64,000 nucleotides of DNA from Pedobacter cryotolerans (GCF_005116475.1 NZ_SWBO01000001.1:434001-498000), one strand, 5' to 3'; positions 8,380 through 16,647 are shown, numbered from the stretch's first letter. A program made the numbers and translations. Notes: generated from the sequence alone by a model not told the origin.

Positions 8380-9726
8380 ATGAAACAACTATTCAAAAAA
8401 TTCTACACCGATTTATTTTTAGGCAAAAGGCTATTCATCGCCCTTGGCTTAAGCGTAGCTTTGTTTCTATTTTCTTTCTTTCTTTCGTTTTTGGGCGATT
8501 TACCTTACTTCTTTTTTGGTGCTTTACTTGTTTTAATTATCATTGATTTAGCGCTCCTTTACCGCTCTCAAAAAACTGTTTTTTTAAGAAGAGAAGTGCC
8601 TGATCGTTTAAGCAATGGCGATGAAAACGAAATTAAAATCTACCTCGAAAATTTTTATCCGTTTGAAATCAACATCGGGATTATTGATGAAATTCCATTT
8701 CAATTTCAAAAACGAGATATCTGGTTTGACACTAAATTATCGCCCCGCGAACAAAAAACAATAACTTACAATTTACGCCCAACAAAACGTGGCGAGTACG
8801 AATTTGGAATTTCAAGGTTGTATGTGCAATCTCCGTTAGGTCTGATAAGTAGGAGATTTAACATTGGTGCCGAAAAAATGGTGCCGGTATATCCATCTTT
8901 CTTAAAGCTAAGGCAATATGAATTAATGGCTATTTCTAATCGTTTAACCGATATCGGGATTAAAAAAATGAGAAGAATTGGGCATAGCATGGAGTTTGAC
9001 CAAGTTAAAAACTACGTTGCTGGAGATGATTACAGAACCGTAAACTGGAAAGCTACCGCTCGGAAAGGCGATTTAATGGTGAACTCATATACCGATGAAA
9101 AAGCCCAGCATATTTATTGCATTATAGATAAATCTAGGGCCATGAAAATGCCTTTTGAAGGCTTGAGTTTACTCGATTATGCCATTAACGCCAGTTTAAT
9201 TTTAAGCAGTGTGGCTTTGGTAAAGCAAGATAAAGCAGGGCTAATTACCATTGCTCAAAAAACAGGAAGTATTGTGCCAGCTGATAGACGCCCGACACAA
9301 CTCAATAAAATAATGGAAGTGCTCTACAAAGAAAAAACCCGCTATCTAGAAACAGATATGGAAGCTTTGTACATTAGCGTTAGAGCTACATTAAAACAAC
9401 GCAGTTTAGTAGTGTTTTTCACCAATTTCGAAAGCATGAGTGCATTAGAAAGACAACTGCCATTTTTAAAACGAATTGCCAAATTTCATTTGTTATTGGT
9501 TGTATTTTTTGAAAACACCACTTTAAAAACCTTAAGTGAAGAACCTGCAAAAGATGTAGAAGGAATTTACATTAAAACCATTGCCGAAAAGTTTGCTTTC
9601 GAAAAGAAACTGATGATTAAGGAATTGACCAAACACGGGATATTAAGTTTGTTAACTACGCCACAAAATTTAACGGTAAATGTGGTAAATAGGTATTTGG
9701 CCATAAAGGCCAAGCAGCAGATTTAA
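8380..9726 (+). CDS. DUF58 domain protein, MoxR partner
   Basis: 448 residues from the ATG at 8380 ('MKQLFKKFYTDLFLGKRLF'). An in-frame ATG at 8362 adds six residues, but it lies within the dispersed repeat, so the later start is preferred. Two membrane helices occupy roughly residues 18-58. A beta-rich region follows, then the DUF58 signature 'GDDYRTVNWKATARKGDLMV' and a VWA-like domain starting 'IYCIIDKSRAMKMP'. A classical MIDAS DxSxS is only partly kept (D-K-S-R-A). DUF58 proteins are substrates or partners of MoxR ATPases in membrane-envelope systems. It is the last gene of the operon. Confidence 0.9.
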   Translation: MKQLFKKFYTDLFLGKRLFIALGLSVALFLFSFFLSFLGDLPYFFFGALLVLIIIDLALLYRSQKTVFLRREVPDRLSNGDENEIKIYLENFYPFEINIGIIDEIPFQFQKRDIWFDTKLSPREQKTITYNLRPTKRGEYEFGISRLYVQSPLGLISRRFNIGAEKMVPVYPSFLKLRQYELMAISNRLTDIGIKKMRRIGHSMEFDQVKNYVAGDDYRTVNWKATARKGDLMVNSYTDEKAQHIYCIIDKSRAMKMPFEGLSLLDYAINASLILSSVALVKQDKAGLITIAQKTGSIVPADRRPTQLNKIMEVLYKEKTRYLETDMEALYISVRATLKQRSLVVFFTNFESMSALERQLPFLKRIAKFHLLLVVFFENTTLKTLSEEPAKDVEGIYIKTIAEKFAFEKKLMIKELTKHGILSLLTTPQNLTVNVVNRYLAIKAKQQI

Positions 9727-9770
9727 AATCGAAGGTAAACAAAAAATTATTTTTCTAATTTGTTATATAA

Positions 9771-10649
9771 ATGGGTGCTCAAGCAACAAGTGTTGAAGAA
9801 CAAATCGCTCTACTAAAAAGTAGGGGTATGGTTATAGATATGCCTATTGAAAAAGCAAAGGAAATTTTGCTCGATATTGGATATTATAGGTTAGGATTCT
9901 ACTGGAAATGTTTCGAATGTGATGATATACATAACTTGTTGCCTGAAACAAAATTTTCGGATGTCGTTTCTTTATATTATTTAGATGTTGACTTGAGAGA
10001 ATTATTGTTGAAATATATTTATCGCATCGAAGTACATTTTAGGACTCAAATAGTTTATATAGTTTCAAATGAATATAAAACGTCACCAACTTGGTTTGTA
10101 GACAGCAAGGTTATGTCTGCTAATTATGTAGCAAATTTTTTTAAATTTTATACCGAAGACTTTAAAAAGAATAACAAGCCAATTGATAAACATCATAAGA
10201 AATATATTAATGATAAATATGCACCAGCTTGGAAAACTATTGAGTTTTTTACATTTGGGGCAAGCCTAAAATTATTTAGATGCTTAAAGGATGAAAAGTT
10301 AAAAGAAAAAGTAGCTCAATCTTATAAGTTAAGATCTCTGAAAGTTTTTGAGAATTTTATTCAATCTGTCGTTTACGTACGAAATATGTGTTCTCATGGT
10401 GGAGTTTTATTCGACTTATCACAGCCTTTAGGCGTACACAAAATACCAAATAGTGCTGGCAGCACCTATCAATTTACCAATCGCCATTCATTAGATGCAT
10501 CTATAAAAGTTATAAGATATTTATTATTTCAGATTTCAAAAAATAGGGAAATTGATTTATGTGTTAGTTTAAATAATCTATTTCTTAAACATCAAAATAA
10601 TCTGGCACTTAAGAAAATTATTGAATTGGAGATTGGCTATAAATTGTAA
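9771..10649 (+). CDS. Abi_2 (AbiD/AbiF-type) HEPN ribonuclease-like protein
   Basis: 292 residues. The N-terminal Abi_2 signature is clear ('QIALLKSRGMVID' then 'LLDIGYYRLGFYW'). 'RVEVHFR'-type helix residues ('YRIEVHFRTQIVY') follow. Near residue 200 is 'VYVRNMCSHGGVLFD', which holds the HEPN catalytic pattern R-N-x-x-S-H (R204 and H209, RxxxxH). HEPN proteins with this motif are generally RNases that act as toxins; Abi_2 members confer abortive phage infection in lactococci. A consensus promoter and a terminator-ended small-RNA gene start 26 bp after the stop, resembling the toxin-plus-RNA arrangement reported for AbiF-like systems. There is no protein antitoxin next to it. RNase activity here is inferred. 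Confidence 0.9.
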   Translation: MGAQATSVEEQIALLKSRGMVIDMPIEKAKEILLDIGYYRLGFYWKCFECDDIHNLLPETKFSDVVSLYYLDVDLRELLLKYIYRIEVHFRTQIVYIVSNEYKTSPTWFVDSKVMSANYVANFFKFYTEDFKKNNKPIDKHHKKYINDKYAPAWKTIEFFTFGASLKLFRCLKDEKLKEKVAQSYKLRSLKVFENFIQSVVYVRNMCSHGGVLFDLSQPLGVHKIPNSAGSTYQFTNRHSLDASIKVIRYLLFQISKNREIDLCVSLNNLFLKHQNNLALKKIIELEIGYKL

Positions 10650-10674
10650 TTTTTTTAAATAAAATGTTAATATG

Positions 10675-10706
10675 TTTGACAATTTATCAACATTGTACTA
10701 CATTTG
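10675..10706 (+). promoter_or_regulatory. consensus Bacteroidota housekeeping promoter of the small RNA
   Basis: The -33 element TTTG (10675-10678) and -7 element TACATTTG (10699-10706, TAnnTTTG) are separated by exactly 20 bp, matching the Bacteroidota sigma-A consensus. The predicted transcription start is at about 10711-10713. It lies between the Abi_2 stop and a terminator 50 bp downstream, so it can serve only a short RNA or read-through into the AEC gene. Confidence 0.75.
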
Positions 10707-10710
10707 TTGT

Positions 10711-10796
10711 AAGTGCCCGGCTATACAATGCATTAGTCCTGCACTATAAAAAAAGATTATTTTAAAACCCGAGCAAGCCTCGGGTTTTTGTTTTTT
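10711..10796 (+). ncRNA. candidate ~85-nt small RNA next to Abi_2 gene (possible abiF-type RNA antitoxin)
   Basis: The region between the promoter and the intrinsic terminator carries no ORF. Its 5' half folds into one hairpin: AGTGC (10712-10716) pairs with GCACT (10741-10745). Inside it, GG and CTA (10719-10723) pair with TAG and CC (10734-10736, 10738-10739), with a bulged T and a ten-base loop TACAATGCAT. An A-rich single-stranded linker (10746-10763) leads to the terminator hairpin. A conserved RNA family linked to abiF genes has been described; membership cannot be tested here. An RNA that binds and inhibits the HEPN toxin is the working model. Expression is inferred from promoter and terminator alone. 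Confidence 0.6.
10764..10796 (+). terminator. intrinsic terminator of the small RNA
   Basis: The stem AACCCGAG (10766-10773) and CTCGGGTT (10779-10786) is perfect, with a five-base loop CAAGC, followed by a T-rich tract broken by a single G. Two more A-T pairs can extend the base. Confidence 0.9.
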
Positions 10797-10829
10797 ATCA
10801 AAATTTTCTCACAACTATTGTTTGCACTC

Positions 10830-11744
10830 ATGGCAAATTTCCTCATCATTGCTTTATGTATTTTAGCGGGTATTGTTTTTAGAAAGACTAAAACCTTACC
10901 AAAAGATGCGCACAAAGGGATAAATGCTTGGATCATTTACATCGCTTTGCCAGCGGTTTCTTTTAAATATTTACCGCACATAACATTCACTAAAGAATTG
11001 CTTTTACCAGCGCTAGCGTCTATTTGTGTTTGGCTGTTGGGTTGGCTCTATATTACAGTTTACAAAAAACTAAATCCTAAAATAAGTACGGCAACTGCCG
11101 GAGGTTTAAAATTGACCAGCTCTTTAAGCAATACATCTTTTATCGGGTTTCCGTTAATTATGGCTTATTTTTCTGAAAAGGAGTTAGCAATAGCCATCAT
11201 TTGTGATCAGATTACTTTTACCATTTTATCAACGCTTGGTGTAATTACAGCGATTAGATCTTCTCAAGCTCAAAAATTGGATGTTAAAATGGTAGTTAAA
11301 AAAGTGTTTACTTTCCCGCCATTTATTGCTTGTGTTTTGGCATTGATTTTACCAAGGTTTCTAGATTTATCTACCTTAAATCCATTGGTTGATAAATTGG
11401 CGAGTACGGTTGGGCCATTGGCTTTATTTTCTATCGGGCTGCAATTAAAATTTGGTGGCTGGTATTCAGAAATTAAACACATCAGCGTTGCTTTAATTTA
11501 TAAATTGGTTTTAGCACCTTTGGCAATTTCGTTAATTGTTATTGTATTGGGCATTACGGGTACAGTTGCTAAAATCACCATATTTGAGATGGCTATGCCA
11601 ACGTTACTAACCTCAGGTATTGTGGCCGATCAGTATAATTTAAACCCTAAAGTTGCCAATTTGGTTATCGGAATTGGGATAGTTTTATCATTCATCACCA
11701 CTGGTTTTTGGTGGTTGTTTTTAACTTATTCGGGATTGTTTTAA
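10830..11744 (+). CDS. AEC (auxin efflux carrier) family transporter
   Basis: The ATG at 10830 ('MANFLIIALCILAGIVFRK') is chosen. The ORF stays open upstream to a TTG at 10788, but that lies in the small-RNA terminator. The 304-residue product has about ten membrane helices and the AEC pattern of two five-helix halves. Conserved features include 'GINAWIIYIALPAVSFKYL' at the N-terminal half and 'FEMAMPTLLTSGIVADQYN' in the C-terminal half. AEC carriers export organic acids or related solutes in bacteria; the substrate is unknown. The last ~100 bp of the gene recur twice downstream (12045 and 12479). Confidence 0.9.
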   Translation: MANFLIIALCILAGIVFRKTKTLPKDAHKGINAWIIYIALPAVSFKYLPHITFTKELLLPALASICVWLLGWLYITVYKKLNPKISTATAGGLKLTSSLSNTSFIGFPLIMAYFSEKELAIAIICDQITFTILSTLGVITAIRSSQAQKLDVKMVVKKVFTFPPFIACVLALILPRFLDLSTLNPLVDKLASTVGPLALFSIGLQLKFGGWYSEIKHISVALIYKLVLAPLAISLIVIVLGITGTVAKITIFEMAMPTLLTSGIVADQYNLNPKVANLVIGIGIVLSFITTGFWWLFLTYSGLF

Positions 11745-12044
11745 GTTGCTCAGTAGTTTTTAGCCCTCACTAAAGCTTGCCTCGGTTCGCCGCCACCGAG
11801 TGGCTCTTTCTTTTTTCTTGATAAAAAAGAAACAAAAAATCAAGGCTGCACCGAAATTAGCTAAAAATCAAATCTTCGGATTGGAAATGAAAGAACTCGC
11901 TGCGCTCAAACAGCTTTCATTTCTTGCAATCCTACAAATTGATTTTCTTAACGCTAATTCGCTGAGGCCGTATCGCAAACCGCTTAATCACTAGTTATTG
12001 GATTTGTGGCAATTAGGTTGTAATTATATTCTAGCTTGTCGGGT
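11745..12044. repeat. dispersed-repeat block between AEC 3'-end copies 1 and 2
   Basis: This 300-bp stretch holds no convincing gene. It contains a GC-rich hairpin (CTCGGT / ACCGAG at about 11774-11793) and then a CTTTTTTCTTGATAAAAAAG palindrome of a kind that recurs in Sphingobacteriaceae intergenic regions (recalled, not searched). It ends in low-complexity AT-rich sequence. Two ORFs of 64 and 94 codons that cross this block start from non-ATG codons, have basic low-complexity sequence, and are regarded as repeat-derived. Confidence 0.55.
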
Positions 12045-12147
12045 TAAACCCAAAAGTTGCCAATTTGGTTATCGGAATTGGGATAGTTTTATCATTCATT
12101 ACGACTGGTTTTTGGTGGTTGTTTTTAAACTTATTCAGGATTTTTCT
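12045..12147 (+). pseudogene. second copy of the AEC transporter 3' end (frameshifted)
   Basis: From TAAACCCAAAAGTTGCC this segment matches 11641-11744 with about three substitutions plus one inserted A over ~100 bp. It translates as the AEC C-terminus ('LNPKVANLVIGIGIVLS') until the extra A after 'WWLFL' shifts the frame and removes the natural stop. There is no start codon or upstream gene body. Confidence 0.85.
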
Positions 12148-12157
12148 AAGATGATTT

Positions 12158-12226
12158 TGTCATTTCGACTTTGGAGGAATCTCAAGAGTAAGGTTAACGA
12201 GATTCTTCGCTTCACTCAGAATGACA
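12158..12226 (+). repeat. short palindromic repeat (TTGTCATTTCGA... / ...AATGACAA)
   Basis: The ends TTGTCATT and AATGACAA are exact reverse complements, and inner parts (GGAATCTC / GAGATTC) also pair, giving a ~70-bp stem-loop. It resembles the larger CGTCATTTCGAACGAG elements at 8253 and 51907 in its left end (GTCATTTCGA) and may be a sub-family. Confidence 0.7.
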
Positions 12227-12312
12227 AAAATGCGATATTTTATTTTTTGAAAATCAACTACAGTAGCTTTTATGATTGTTAGTCGGGCTATCACTCCAAT
12301 CTTTTTGTTTTA

Positions 12313-12397
12313 GCGCATTTCGAACGCAGAGAGAAATCTGCAGGATAGTAGCTCTTAGCTAACAGATACCTCAATCGTTCCTCATTTCGGTATGACG
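12313..12397 (+). repeat. degenerate copy of the CGTCATTTCGAACGAG dispersed repeat
   Basis: GCGCATTTCGAACGCAG, then GAGAAATCTGC, then AACAGATACCTC, then TCGGTATGACG follow the same order as the elements at 8253 and 51907, with several substitutions. It sits between copies 2 and 3 of the AEC 3' end. Confidence 0.7.
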
Positions 12398-12478
12398 GTT
12401 TATGACACAAAAAGGATTTTCGTTCTATCCCGTTTATTGAACTCAGTTTTGTAATCCTATTGAGGTTTGCAGGGCGCC

Positions 12479-12582
12479 TAAACCCAAAAGTTGCCAATTT
12501 GGTTATCGGAATTGGGATAGTTTTATCACTCATTACCACTGGTTTTTGGTGGTTGTTTTTAAGCTATAGTGGGTTGGTTTGA
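12479..12582 (+). pseudogene. third copy of the AEC transporter 3' end (intact stop)
   Basis: This copy has the same 5' boundary (TAAACCCAAAAGTTGCC) as copy 2 and differs from the gene by only three substitutions up to 'WWLFL'. The last eight codons diverge in DNA but keep the peptide (gene: L-T-Y-S-G-L-F-stop; copy: L-S-Y-S-G-L-V-stop). That pattern suggests it descends from a functional AEC allele rather than from simple tandem copying. Confidence 0.85.
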
Positions 12583-12664
12583 ATATAACAATTAGACATT
12601 TTCTTAATCTTATTTCTGATTTTGTTGTACTAAAGTTTATCTTAGCATGCCCTAAATAAAAATC

Positions 12665-13531
12665 ATGCCTCAGTTTACTAAAGTTGAAAAAAAGGAGAAT
12701 ATCTCTTACCAGGAATTTATAGAAGATCACTTAAAAAAGAGAGTTCCTGTAGTTTTTAAAAGTGCCACAGCGGCATGGAAGTCTAATAAAATATTTACCC
12801 CTGATTTTTTTAGAAAAAACTTTAATGAACATAAAGCTTATCCAGAAGGAGTAGAATATACCATGGATAAGATTTTAGATGTTACAAAAAACGGTTCACC
12901 AGAGAATCCTGCTCCATATCCTATTTTGTTTGAGATACCAACGCATATGCCGAAACTGCTTGAATATCTGGACCCAGTTCATCTTAATTATTCGAGGCCT
13001 AACTGGTTTAGTTCTGATATTTTACCTTATGGAAAATACGGTAAAAACGTTCAGCTTTTTTTTGGAGGAAGAGGTAATCAATATACGTTACACAAGGATT
13101 TTTATCATACTAATGCTTGGATAACCCAATTATATGGGCAGAAAAAACTTGTAGTTTTTCCTGATGGTCAAGAAGATTATTTATATGCAGGACAAACTGG
13201 GTATAGTAGCTTTATGTCTCCAATAAATATTCTCCAACCTGATTATGAAAAATACCCTGCATATAAAAAGGCAACTCCTATAGAAGTTGTGCTAGACCCT
13301 GGAGAAACCATTTTTATTCCTAATGGAATTTGGCATACCACCGTAGGAATGGGACAAAACATCTCTCTAATTTTTGATCAGTTGAATGCAGAAAATTTTA
13401 GTGATTGGTGTAAAGATTTATATACTATCAAGAAGGATGATAGTAAATTAAAAGCCAATGCAATTTATACAATGGCAAAAGGTTTGGGCGGTTTATGTAA
13501 AATGAGACAAATTTTAGGTGCAAAATTTTAA
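12665..13531 (+). CDS. cupin-like/JmjC-type 2-oxoglutarate Fe(II) dioxygenase
   Basis: 288 residues. The fold is the FIH-1/JmjC-like 'cupin_8' type. Iron ligands are H143 and D145 in 'YTLHKDFYH' and distal H224 in 'NGIWHTTVG'. 'QLYGQKKLVVFPD' provides the conserved strand with Lys160/161, likely for 2-oxoglutarate binding. 'PGETIFIPNGIWH' is the hallmark of this family. Such enzymes hydroxylate proteins or small molecules; the substrate is unknown. The ATG at 12665 gives 'MPQFTKVEKKENISYQEF', which fits the usual start. It is transcribed alone, after the AEC repeat region. A palindrome at 13561 separates it from the convergent sdaA gene. Confidence 0.85.
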   Translation: MPQFTKVEKKENISYQEFIEDHLKKRVPVVFKSATAAWKSNKIFTPDFFRKNFNEHKAYPEGVEYTMDKILDVTKNGSPENPAPYPILFEIPTHMPKLLEYLDPVHLNYSRPNWFSSDILPYGKYGKNVQLFFGGRGNQYTLHKDFYHTNAWITQLYGQKKLVVFPDGQEDYLYAGQTGYSSFMSPINILQPDYEKYPAYKKATPIEVVLDPGETIFIPNGIWHTTVGMGQNISLIFDQLNAENFSDWCKDLYTIKKDDSKLKANAIYTMAKGLGGLCKMRQILGAKF

Positions 13532-13560
13532 TTAGAAATTACTGTTTTTTGTTGATTGAT

Positions 13561-13590
13561 CTTATCGGCTAGTGCCTAAAAGCCGATAAG
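13561..13590. terminator. palindrome between convergent genes, possible bidirectional terminator
   Basis: CTTATCGGCT (13561-13570) and AGCCGATAAG (13581-13590) form a perfect 10-bp stem with a 10-base loop. It lies between the 3' ends of the cupin gene and sdaA. There is no proper T-tract on either side, so termination is only likely from its position. Confidence 0.5.
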
Positions 13591-13645
13591 TAAATAATGA
13601 AATTTGACCTCTTAACCGAATGAACATTTAAACCAATATATCAAG

Positions 13646-15073
13646 TTAGCATTCTGGCAAACTCAAAGGTATGTTGGTAGCTAATCCTCCATCAGAAGTT
13701 TCTTTGTATTTAGAATTCATGTCTAAAGCGGTTTCCCACATGGTATTTACTACCGCATCTAAGCTTACCTTTGCCTTATCAGGATTACTTTGTAGTGCTA
13801 GTTGACTAGCAGTAATTGCCTTTATTGCACCCATGGTATTGCGTTCGATGCATGGAATTTGAACTAAACCCCCAATCGGGTCGCAGGTTAAACCTAAATG
13901 ATGTTCCATTGCAATTTCTGCTGCCATTAAAACTTGTCGCTGTGAGCCGCCTAAAACTTCAGTTAAAGCTGCGGCAGCCATTGCAGATGATACGCCAATT
14001 TCTGCCTGACAGCCACCCATCGCAGCAGAAATAGTTGCTCCTTTTTTAAAAATACTACCAACCTCAGAAGCGCAAGCAATAAATTGGATGATTTTATCTT
14101 CATCATAACCATCGCAAAAAGTAATAAAATATTGTAAAACTGCCGGAATTACGCCCGCTGCGCCATTTGTTGGTGCGGTAACTACTCTTCCAAAAGCTGC
14201 GTTTTCTTCATTAACGGCTAATGCAAAACAACTAACCCAATCTAAAATATAGTTAAAGCCGTTACCGCCATTTCTTATGGCTATTAACCAACTGTCATAA
14301 TCGGTATAATCTTGTCCGTTAATTAAACGCTGATTTAATTTTTGAGCTCTTCGGGCAACATCCAATCCGCCAGGTAAAAAACCACCTGTATGGCTACCTC
14401 GGTAAATACATTCTTTAATTACCTGAAAATGTTGTAAAATGCCTTTTTTGGTTTCCGCTTCTGGTCGCCAAGCGGCCTCATTTTCCATTACCACTTCGCT
14501 AACTTTTAGCCCTGTAGATAAGCACCAATGTAATAACTCACTCGCTTTTTCTACCGGAAATGGCAAATCTACTTGTTCTTTTTCGCTGCCATTTTCTCCT
14601 TCTTTAACCACAAAGCCACCACCAATAGAATAGTAAGTTTCAGAAAATGCTTTACCAGTATTTAAAAAGGCTTGAAACGTAACAGCATTTGGATGGAAAG
14701 GTAAACTTTCCATAAAAAGGAAAATCAAATCATCATTGTAAGAGAAGTTGATGATATTACTTGCGCCAAGATTTAGCTTTTGGGTTTCTTTAATTTCAGC
14801 AACCGTGCTATCAATTGCATTAACTTCAAAAGTAACTGGATCGCCGCCAGCTAAACCTAGTAAAATGGCAATATCAGTACCATGGCCTTTGCCAGTTTTT
14901 GCCAATGAGCCGTATAATAAAATTTTTACTTGCTCAACATGGTCTAATAAACCTTCTTTTTTTAAAGCATTCGTAAATTGTTGAGCTGCTCTCCAAGGCC
15001 CCAAAGTATGAGAACTTGAAGGGCCAATCCCTATTTTAAAGATATCAAAAACTGAAATTTGTTCATTTGGCAT
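13646..15073 (-). CDS. sdaA: L-serine ammonia-lyase (single-chain, Fe-S)
   Basis: 475 residues, the size of single-polypeptide L-serine dehydratases that convert L-serine to pyruvate and ammonia. The N-terminal beta domain begins '[17 protein letters not shown]', the family's hallmark. The C-terminal alpha domain has the cysteines for the 4Fe-4S cluster in '[11 protein letters not shown]', '[10 protein letters not shown]' and '[18 protein letters not shown]'. The start 'MPNEQISVF' is supported by a -7 promoter element 5 bp upstream, which would give a leaderless mRNA. It lies alone on the minus strand. A role in serine catabolism is confident; regulation is not visible beyond the promoter. 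Confidence 0.95.
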   Translation of the reverse strand: MPNEQISVFDIFKIGIGPSSSHTLGPWRAAQQFTNALKKEGLLDHVEQVKILLYGSLAKTGKGHGTDIAILLGLAGGDPVTFEVNAIDSTVAEIKETQKLNLGASNIINFSYNDDLIFLFMESLPFHPNAVTFQAFLNTGKAFSETYYSIGGGFVVKEGENGSEKEQVDLPFPVEKASELLHWCLSTGLKVSEVVMENEAAWRPEAETKKGILQHFQVIKECIYRGSHTGGFLPGGLDVARRAQKLNQRLINGQDYTDYDSWLIAIRNGGNGFNYILDWVSCFALAVNEENAAFGRVVTAPTNGAAGVIPAVLQYFITFCDGYDEDKIIQFIACASEVGSIFKKGATISAAMGGCQAEIGVSSAMAAAALTEVLGGSQRQVLMAAEIAMEHHLGLTCDPIGGLVQIPCIERNTMGAIKAITASQLALQSNPDKAKVSLDAVVNTMWETALDMNSKYKETSDGGLATNIPLSLPEC

Positions 15074-15078
15074 AAGTG

Positions 15079-15086
15079 CAAATTTA
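15079..15086 (-). promoter_or_regulatory. -7 promoter element of sdaA
   Basis: On the minus strand TAAATTTG matches TAnnTTTG and ends only five bases before the sdaA ATG, so transcription would start at or next to the start codon. No good -33 TTTG is seen at the expected distance. Confidence 0.45.
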
Positions 15087-15141
15087 CAATAGTTTTGTTA
15101 TTAATTTTATAGCTTTATATTAGTAATTATTAAAACATAAA

Positions 15142-16125
15142 ATGAAAAAAATCGTTCTCCTTAGCTTCGTAATGCTGCTGTTTTTTGTAGGAAATGCACA
15201 GAAAAAACAAAATGTTTATTTAATAAAAAATAATGGGAAGGAAGTTAAAATTAGGGATAGTGCAGATTTTGTTAGGATAATTGAAGAACCAGATTCTGGC
15301 GAATTGAATTTTAATTTGAAAGAATATTACAAGGATGGAAGCCCAAAGTTAATTGGTAAGGTTTCTTCCTTTGATCCTAGGTTAATTTACGAAGGACTTT
15401 TTGTGAGTTATTATCCTAATGGAGAAAAGAAAAGTGCTATAACCTATAAAAAAAATGTGATTGTAGGTACAGCTGATTATTTTTTTGCAGATGGAAAAGT
15501 AAAGAAGAGATTAGAATACATTGAGGAAGACCCGATTGAAAAGAAAGCTGGAATTAAAAGTTTAGACGCGAAATTTAGGCTCATTTACCAAGTAGATTCA
15601 TTAGGGAAAGTTTTTGTGCAAGATGGCAACGGACGATTAATTGAAGAAACAAAATTCGGTAAAGATGTACTAATAGAAGAGGGCGACTATAAAGATGGTT
15701 ACAAGGATGGTGTTTGGATCGGGAAATACCGCTCTGGACAATCTAGTTATACAGAAACGTATAATTTACGCAAATTGGTATCTGGTGTTAATACCGTTGG
15801 TGATCAAACTTATGAGTATACAGATTTTGGATCGCCACCTCAGTTTAAAGGCGGTATAAATGAGTTTTATAAGTACTTAAGCAGATCAATTAAATACCCT
15901 ACTGATGCTTATAAAAGTAGAATAGGAGGTAGCGTTTTTGTTAGTTTTGTAGTAGAAAAAGATGGGAAAGTTGCTGATGTAAAGATTGACAAGCCAGTTT
16001 ATCCTTCAATTGACGAGGAAGCTTTAAGAGTGATGACGGCTTCCCCAAAATGGACGCCAGGAACACAACGTGGCTTACCGGTTAGGGTTAAATATAATAT
16101 CCCAATTAAGTTTAATCTTAGATAA
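15142..16125 (+). CDS. secreted energy-transducer TonB-like protein with MORN-type repeats
   Basis: 327 residues beginning with a signal peptide ('MKKIVLLSFVMLLFFVGNAQ'). The middle contains toxin-antitoxin YwqK/MORN-like motifs ('YKDGSPKLIGKV', 'YYPNGEKKSAITYK', 'GYKDGVWIGKY'). The last ~80 residues are a TonB C-terminal domain ('GGSVFVSFVVEKDGKVADV' to 'YNIPIKFNLR'). There is no N-terminal membrane anchor of classical TonB. In Bacteroidota this architecture is common among exported proteins, and its link to TonB-dependent receptors is uncertain. The following RDD gene starts 21 bp later and may be co-transcribed. Confidence 0.8.
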   Translation: MKKIVLLSFVMLLFFVGNAQKKQNVYLIKNNGKEVKIRDSADFVRIIEEPDSGELNFNLKEYYKDGSPKLIGKVSSFDPRLIYEGLFVSYYPNGEKKSAITYKKNVIVGTADYFFADGKVKKRLEYIEEDPIEKKAGIKSLDAKFRLIYQVDSLGKVFVQDGNGRLIEETKFGKDVLIEEGDYKDGYKDGVWIGKYRSGQSSYTETYNLRKLVSGVNTVGDQTYEYTDFGSPPQFKGGINEFYKYLSRSIKYPTDAYKSRIGGSVFVSFVVEKDGKVADVKIDKPVYPSIDEEALRVMTASPKWTPGTQRGLPVRVKYNIPIKFNLR

Positions 16126-16146
16126 TTAAGGAATTTAAAAAACTAA

Positions 16147-16647
16147 ATGCTAATGGAATATCAACCAGAACCACACGAAAACCTAGAATATTGTAGAGCA
16201 AATTCTATGAAAAGATTTGCCAATTACTTAATTGATTTTGTTGCATTTTACATCATTCTATTTTTTATAGGATTTGTAACCGAAATTCTATTTCCAGGGA
16301 GTGTATCTGAGCTGAACTTAGGGCCAATTGAAGACAGATTGCTGACACTATTTCTATATGGCGTTGTGATGTTTTTGATTGAAACCGCTTTTCAAGGCAA
16401 ATCATTAGGTAAATTTATTACCAAAACAAGAGCGGTAAGTAAAAACGGCGAAGATATTAGCATTCAGAATTTACTGATTAGAAATTTTATGCGAGCTGTA
16501 CCGTTTAATGCGTTAAGTGCATTGGGTAATCCGCCTAACCCATGGCATGATAGTGTTTCAAATACCTTAGTTGTTGACGAGAAGAAGTTAGATTTGATGA
16601 ATAGAAAAGAAACTTTTTTTGATGATCTTAAAAATCAAAAGCAATAA
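16147..16647 (+). CDS. RDD family membrane protein (short)
   Basis: 166 residues. The RDD core is 'MKRFANYLIDFVAFYIILF' with the Arg and Asp of the first helix (about 20-42). A second helix follows (about 66-84), and then 'FQGKSLGKFITKTRAVSKNG', the second RDD signature. A second ATG two codons in (16153) is an equally possible start. Its 3' end overlaps the convergent MgtC gene by 20 bp. Function unknown. Confidence 0.8.
   Translation: MLMEYQPEPHENLEYCRANSMKRFANYLIDFVAFYIILFFIGFVTEILFPGSVSELNLGPIEDRLLTLFLYGVVMFLIETAFQGKSLGKFITKTRAVSKNGEDISIQNLLIRNFMRAVPFNALSALGNPPNPWHDSVSNTLVVDEKKLDLMNRKETFFDDLKNQKQ

Noticed and set aside
11800..12282. Two plus-strand ORFs of 64 and 94 codons after the AEC gene
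   Set aside because: They begin at non-ATG codons, read through dispersed repeats and the AEC tail copy in the wrong frame, and show no coding character.
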